DNA of 8,503 nt from contig CAYHZL010000153.1 in the NCBI GenBank assembly GCA_964361075.1, positions 1 through 8,503 of the forward strand. Direction: 5' to 3'. How positions within the stretch are numbered: the first letter of the stretch is position 1; the number at the start of each line of letters is the position of its first letter. Shown here in pieces: positions 5,200-8,503 of this stretch. Below the pieces are notes generated by a model. It saw only the letters and a list, made by a program, of their open reading frames with translations, was not told the DNA's origin and did no database searches. The stretch comes from CAYHZL01 sp964361075 (GTDB lineage: Bacteria > Bacteroidota > Ignavibacteria > UBA10030 > UBA8401). The position numbers were made by a program, and so were the translations under genes.

Positions 5200-7455
5200 A
5201 TGAAAATCAGAAACGAAGATGCACTTGAGTACCATCGTATGGGGCGCAAAGGAAAACTTGAAATCACGCCGACCAAACCATTTACTACACAACGAGATTT
5301 ATCACTTGCCTACACGCCGGGTGTTGCCGTGCCATGTCTTGCCATCAAAGAAAATATTGATGACGTCTATCTCTACACTGCAAAAGGAAATTTAGTCGCA
5401 GTTGTTTCCAACGGAACTGCAGTGCTTGGTCTCGGCAACATCGGTCCCGAAGCGGGCAAGCCGGTGATGGAAGGAAAGGCAGTGCTGTTCAAAAAATTTG
5501 CGGACATTGATGTGTTCGATATTGAAATTAAAGCGCCGACGGCTGAAGAAATAATCCGCACGGTGCAAGCATTGGAGCCGACATTCGGCGGAATAAATTT
5601 GGAAGATATTAAAGCGCCGGAATGTTTTATGGTTGAAGAGGAATTAAAACGAACGATGAACATTCCTGTGTTTCACGACGACCAACACGGTACGGCAATT
5701 ATCAGCAGTGCGGCATTGTTGAATGCATTGGAACTTACAAAGAAAGATATTTCGAAAATTAAAGTTGTCTTTAACGGAGCCGGTGCAGCCGCTATTGCAT
5801 GTGCAAAATTGCATATTGCGCTCGGAGTGAAAAAAGAAAATCTTATTATGTGCGACAGTAAGGGTGTTATTTATGCCGGCCGCAAAAATGATATGAACAA
5901 GTATAAAGAAGATTTTCAAACGGACACTTCAGCACGCACGCTTGCCGAAGCGTTGGTCGGTGCGGATGTGTTTGTTGGTTTGTCGGTAAAGGATTGTGTT
6001 ACAAAGGAGATGGCAAAAACAATGGCGCCGAATGCAATTATTTTTGCTATGGCAAATCCTGATCCCGAAATTACTCCTGAAGAAGTGTTGAATGTTCGCA
6101 CCGACATTATTATGGCAACCGGTCGTTCGGATTATGCGAATCAAGTCAACAACGTACTCGGATTTCCATTTATTTTTCGCGGAGCGTTGGATGTTCGCGC
6201 AACAACGATTAATGAAGCAATGAAAATCGCCGCCGTTAAAGCGCTTTCTCAGCTTGCAAAAGAAGATGTGCCGGATTCTGTCATCAAAGCGTACGGCGGA
6301 AACGATATTCGTTTTGGTCGTGAATACATTATTCCAAAACCGTTTGATCCGCGCGTGCTGACGTGGGTTGCACCGGCGGTGGCGAAAGCGGCGATTGATA
6401 GCGGTGTTGCGCGCGTGCAAATTTCCGACTGGCAAAAATATCGTGAAGAGTTAGAAGCGCGTGTGAGTCGTTCAAAACCATTCATCAATTTTATTATCAG
6501 ACAAGCGCAATCGAAACCGCGGCGCATTGTGTTCCCCGAAGGAGATCAGATAAAAATTCTTCGTGCCGCACAAGCTGTGGTCGATCAAAATATTGCAAAA
6601 CCGATTCTTCTCGGTTCGCGTGAAAAAATTGAAGCCGGCATTCGTGCTCTCTCACTCGATATTGAAAATGAAATAGAAATTATTGACACATGGAAAAGTC
6701 CGGTGTTTGAACGCTACGCAAAAGAATTGTATTCTCTCCGTCAACGCAAAGGTGTTACGTATTCGGAAGCGGAACGGCTGCTGCGTAATAAATTTTATTA
6801 CGGCGCAATGATGGTGCGTATGGGTGATGCGGACGGTGAGATTGCCGGATTGACAACACACTACAACGAAACAATTCGCCCCGCGTTGCAACTTATCGGA
6901 ATGAAGTCCGGCGCATCTCGTGTTTCCGGAATGTATGTGGTGATGGCGAAAAAAGGAATGTACTTTTTTGCCGATACGACAGTGAACATTGATCCGACGG
7001 CGGAAGATCTGGCGGAGATTGCACTGCAAACTGCTGATGCAGTACATCGGTTCGATGTCATTCCGCGTATTGCGATGTTGTCATTCAGTAATTTTGGAAG
7101 CACAAAACATCCGTCGGCAGAAAAAGTTGCTCGCGCAATTGCGCTGATAAAAAAGAAAAATCCTGAATTGATGATTGACGGAGAAATGCAAGCCGACACA
7201 GCCGTTGTTCCGGATATTGTCAACACAGATTTTCCGTTCAGCACATTGAAAGGCGGAGCGAACGTGCTCATCTTTCCGGATTTGAATTCTGCAAATATAG
7301 CGTACAAACTGATGGGACGCATCGGCGAAGCGGAGTTAATCGGACCGGTGCTGACGGGAATGGCGAAACCTGTTCATGTTTTACAGCGAGGTGCCGAAGT
7401 GAACGACATTGTAAATATGACTGCGATTTGTGCAATGGAAGCAGGCGAGCGGTAG
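5200..7455 (+). CDS. maeB: NADP-dependent malic enzyme with C-terminal phosphotransacetylase-like domain (MaeB type)
   Basis: It catalyses oxidative decarboxylation of malate to pyruvate, making NADPH and linking the TCA cycle to pyruvate/acetyl-CoA metabolism in the cytosol. Length 751 aa, close to E. coli MaeB. The malic enzyme part (about 1-425) has YTPGVA with the catalytic Tyr at 38, GLGNIGPEAGKPVMEGK with a catalytic Lys near 93, NLEDI (metal-binding acids around 135-137), VFHDDQHGTAI (157-167), and a Rossmann dinucleotide motif FNGAGAAAIA (191-200). A phosphotransacetylase-like domain follows from about 430: RIVFPEGD, FADTTVNIDP (590-599), DGEMQADTA (661-669) and LIFPDLNSANIA near 690. 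In MaeB enzymes this domain is known as a regulatory module sensing acetyl-CoA and is generally not an active transacetylase. The ATG at 5200 has a strong AAAGGAG. The gene appears monocistronic, flanked by inverted-repeat elements on both sides. Codon use is less AT-rich than in the R-M island. NADP rather than NAD preference is assumed from the architecture. Confidence 0.95.
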   Translation: MKIRNEDALEYHRMGRKGKLEITPTKPFTTQRDLSLAYTPGVAVPCLAIKENIDDVYLYTAKGNLVAVVSNGTAVLGLGNIGPEAGKPVMEGKAVLFKKFADIDVFDIEIKAPTAEEIIRTVQALEPTFGGINLEDIKAPECFMVEEELKRTMNIPVFHDDQHGTAIISSAALLNALELTKKDISKIKVVFNGAGAAAIACAKLHIALGVKKENLIMCDSKGVIYAGRKNDMNKYKEDFQTDTSARTLAEALVGADVFVGLSVKDCVTKEMAKTMAPNAIIFAMANPDPEITPEEVLNVRTDIIMATGRSDYANQVNNVLGFPFIFRGALDVRATTINEAMKIAAVKALSQLAKEDVPDSVIKAYGGNDIRFGREYIIPKPFDPRVLTWVAPAVAKAAIDSGVARVQISDWQKYREELEARVSRSKPFINFIIRQAQSKPRRIVFPEGDQIKILRAAQAVVDQNIAKPILLGSREKIEAGIRALSLDIENEIEIIDTWKSPVFERYAKELYSLRQRKGVTYSEAERLLRNKFYYGAMMVRMGDADGEIAGLTTHYNETIRPALQLIGMKSGASRVSGMYVVMAKKGMYFFADTTVNIDPTAEDLAEIALQTADAVHRFDVIPRIAMLSFSNFGSTKHPSAEKVARAIALIKKKNPELMIDGEMQADTAVVPDIVNTDFPFSTLKGGANVLIFPDLNSANIAYKLMGRIGEAELIGPVLTGMAKPVHVLQRGAEVNDIVNMTAICAMEAGER

Positions 7456-7468
7456 CACGTTGTAATAC

Positions 7469-7602
7469 TATAAGGGCATCTCTAAAAACAAAGCTGTCAT
7501 TGCGAGCGAAGCAATCTCTTTTTTTTGAACGGAAGAAAAAGATTGCTTCGGTCGTTCCTCCCTCGCAATGACTGTCTTCTTTAGATTTTAGAGATGCCTA
7601 TA
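7469..7602. repeat. MITE-like long inverted repeat element 2 (downstream of maeB)
   Basis: The outer arms GGCATCTCTAAAA (7475-7487) and TTTTAGAGATGCC (7586-7598) pair over 13 bp. Inside them GTCATTGCGAG (7496-7506) pairs with CTCGCAATGAC (7562-7572), and GAAGCAATC (7508-7516) with GATTGCTTC (7541-7549). The whole stretch therefore folds into one long hairpin, with TATA at or next to each end. The inner arms match the TCATTGCGAGCGAAGCAATC type of palindromic dispersed repeat seen in many unrelated bacterial genomes. The tips (AAGGGCATCTCTAAAA) resemble those of the element upstream of maeB. It codes for nothing. Lying 14 nt after the maeB stop, with T-runs in the loop, it probably also limits read-through between maeB and the next gene. 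Confidence 0.75.
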
Positions 7603-7641
7603 AATTAATCGCTCTCAATTTAAAATAAAAAGAAAACCGTA

Positions 7642-8196
7642 TTGAAAAAAAATATTTGCATCTACTGTTCATCGAGCAACACTGTCCCTTCAATTTATTT
7701 TGATGTAGCGCGTGAAATTGGGAAACAACTTGTTGAACAACACTATACGCTTGTGTATGGCGGCGGTAATGTTGGATTGATGGGAGAGCTTGCACGTACC
7801 GTGCATCATCACGGCGGGAAAGTGATTGGTGTAATTCCACAAAAATTAGTTGATAGAGAAGTTGCATATCACGAATCGGATGAACTCATTATCACCGACA
7901 CCATGCACGAGCGAAAAGAAACGATGGAAGACCGCGCCGATGCGTTTGTTGCATTGCCCGGCGGATTCGGTACGCTCGAAGAAATTTTTGAAGTGTTAAC
8001 GCTGAAGGTGCTGCATTTTCATAACAAGCCTATTATATTTTTGGATGTGGATAATTTTTACGAGCCATTGTTTGAGATGTTCGAGCGATTGTACCGCGAA
8101 CATTTTGTCAAGGAACACTACCGTTCGCTCTATTATAGAGCGTCCGATGTCGCTTCTGTATTTGAGTATCTTTCCTCGCTCCAGACAGAAAAATAA
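7642..8196 (+). CDS. LOG-family (TIGR00730-type) nucleoside 5'-monophosphate phosphoribohydrolase
   Basis: A 184-aa Rossmann-fold protein of the LOG/lysine-decarboxylase-like family. Characterised members hydrolyse cytokinin riboside 5'-monophosphates or ordinary nucleoside monophosphates (the AMP/PpnN-related group) to base and ribose 5-phosphate. Visible family motifs are ICIYCSSS (5-12), LVYGGGNVGLMG (37-48), and HERK (89-92) with a conserved Arg. The signature PGGFGTLEEIFE at 106-117 carries the catalytic Glu and the phosphate-binding glycines. The length is typical. The start is TTG at 7642: an in-frame TAA lies at 7621-7623, no ATG intervenes, and the N-terminus MKKNICIYCSSS fits the family. 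The true bacterial substrate is unknown; the old lysine decarboxylase label for the family is a misannotation. It is separated from maeB by the inverted-repeat element and is probably transcribed on its own. Confidence 0.9.
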   Translation: MKKNICIYCSSSNTVPSIYFDVAREIGKQLVEQHYTLVYGGGNVGLMGELARTVHHHGGKVIGVIPQKLVDREVAYHESDELIITDTMHERKETMEDRADAFVALPGGFGTLEEIFEVLTLKVLHFHNKPIIFLDVDNFYEPLFEMFERLYREHFVKEHYRSLYYRASDVASVFEYLSSLQTEK

Positions 8197-8385
8197 ATAT
8201 CTTCATTTATGAATTCCGGATCCAAAGGAGTTAAGACTTTCGTTGAAATTATGCAAAGCGTCAGGGTATCAGATCCAATAGTAAAAAATTTTGAATCTTG
8301 AAATACTTTCGATAAACTAATGTTGTTGTATTGCTGTCTAACGTGTAACAGTTTATAGTTCACTCACCATTTTATCGTTACGTTT

Positions 8386-8503
8386 ATGAAGAAAAAATCT
8401 ATTTGGATTACTCTTATTTTTATTATTGCGCTTGGGTCCGGTGCGTATTTTATATTTTTCAAGACAAAGACTCCGGAAGTTCAGTATCGCTTCGAAAAAA
8501 TTA
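8386..8503 (+). CDS. Probable RND efflux periplasmic adaptor (membrane fusion protein), N-terminal part
   Basis: The gene starts with ATG at 8386 and runs off the window after 39 codons. The visible part is MKKK, then a hydrophobic helix (about residues 5-24, IWITLIFIIALGSGAYFIFF), then KTKTPEVQYRFEKI. A short positively charged N-terminus, one anchor helix and a following strand reading x-V-x-Y-R-x-E-K are typical of HlyD/MacA/AcrA-type periplasmic adaptors, which link inner-membrane RND or ABC pumps to an outer-membrane channel. None of the diagnostic lipoyl or barrel domains lies inside the window, so the call is provisional. The 189-nt gap before it (8197-8385) contains no gene or clear terminator that I can support. 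Confidence 0.55.
   Translation, partial: MKKKSIWITLIFIIALGSGAYFIFFKTKTPEVQYRFEKI

Noticed and set aside
5929..6435. Long reverse-strand open frames opposite maeB (for example 5929-6435 and 6861-7322)
   Set aside because: They are antisense to a clearly conserved gene, show low-complexity residue content and match no family; they arise from maeB codon bias.
8209..8301. A 30-codon ORF (ATG 8209) between the LOG gene and the membrane fusion gene
   Set aside because: It has no ribosome binding site, recognisable motif or tight spacing to neighbours, and its length is expected by chance.

Overview
The window looks like a chromosomal stretch from a bacterium of the Bacteroidota/Chlorobiota/Ignavibacteriota (FCB) group. 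The main pointer is the DUF5683-type exported protein at 4375-4974, a family I know mostly from these phyla. The MaeB-type malic enzyme, the LOG-type phosphoribohydrolase, the AT-leaning codon use and the short dispersed inverted-repeat elements between genes fit this. No rRNA, tRNA or CRISPR array is visible, and the assignment stays at the level of a broad group.

Layout: (1) 3-65, the last 20 codons of a RidA-type imine deaminase. (2) 66-281, an intergenic gap with a strong GC-rich hairpin. (3) 282-4242, an AT-rich restriction-modification (R-M) island. Its first part is a tightly packed run of five genes: a TSPPY-type DNA methyltransferase, a 69-aa unknown, a BsaWI/Ecl18kI-like restriction endonuclease, a 63-aa unknown and a second, small DNA methyltransferase. 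Its second part holds a 5'-truncated CfrBI-type endonuclease remnant between two diverged copies of an unnamed ~70-aa protein family. (4) 4253-4378, a possible gene remnant overlapping a bulged hairpin. (5) 4375-8503, higher-GC chromosomal genes: the DUF5683 protein, maeB, a LOG-family protein and the beginning of an RND-type membrane fusion protein. Two ~130-bp MITE-like elements with related ends flank maeB.

How it may work: the endonuclease cuts DNA that one or both methyltransferases have not modified. The K-x3-R-E-R signature of the endonuclease suggests a recognition sequence built on CC...GG, and CfrBI enzymes (CCWWGG) also target CC...GG. The island therefore looks like the remains of at least two R-M modules with related specificities, one apparently intact and one decayed. 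The two methyltransferases could serve one system, or the second could be the orphaned partner of the CfrBI remnant. The right-hand genes are metabolic or envelope functions with no evident link to the island.

Nothing here is clearly a wholly new system. The most novel material is the duplicated small-protein family around the CfrBI remnant and the small ORFs embedded in the R-M operon.
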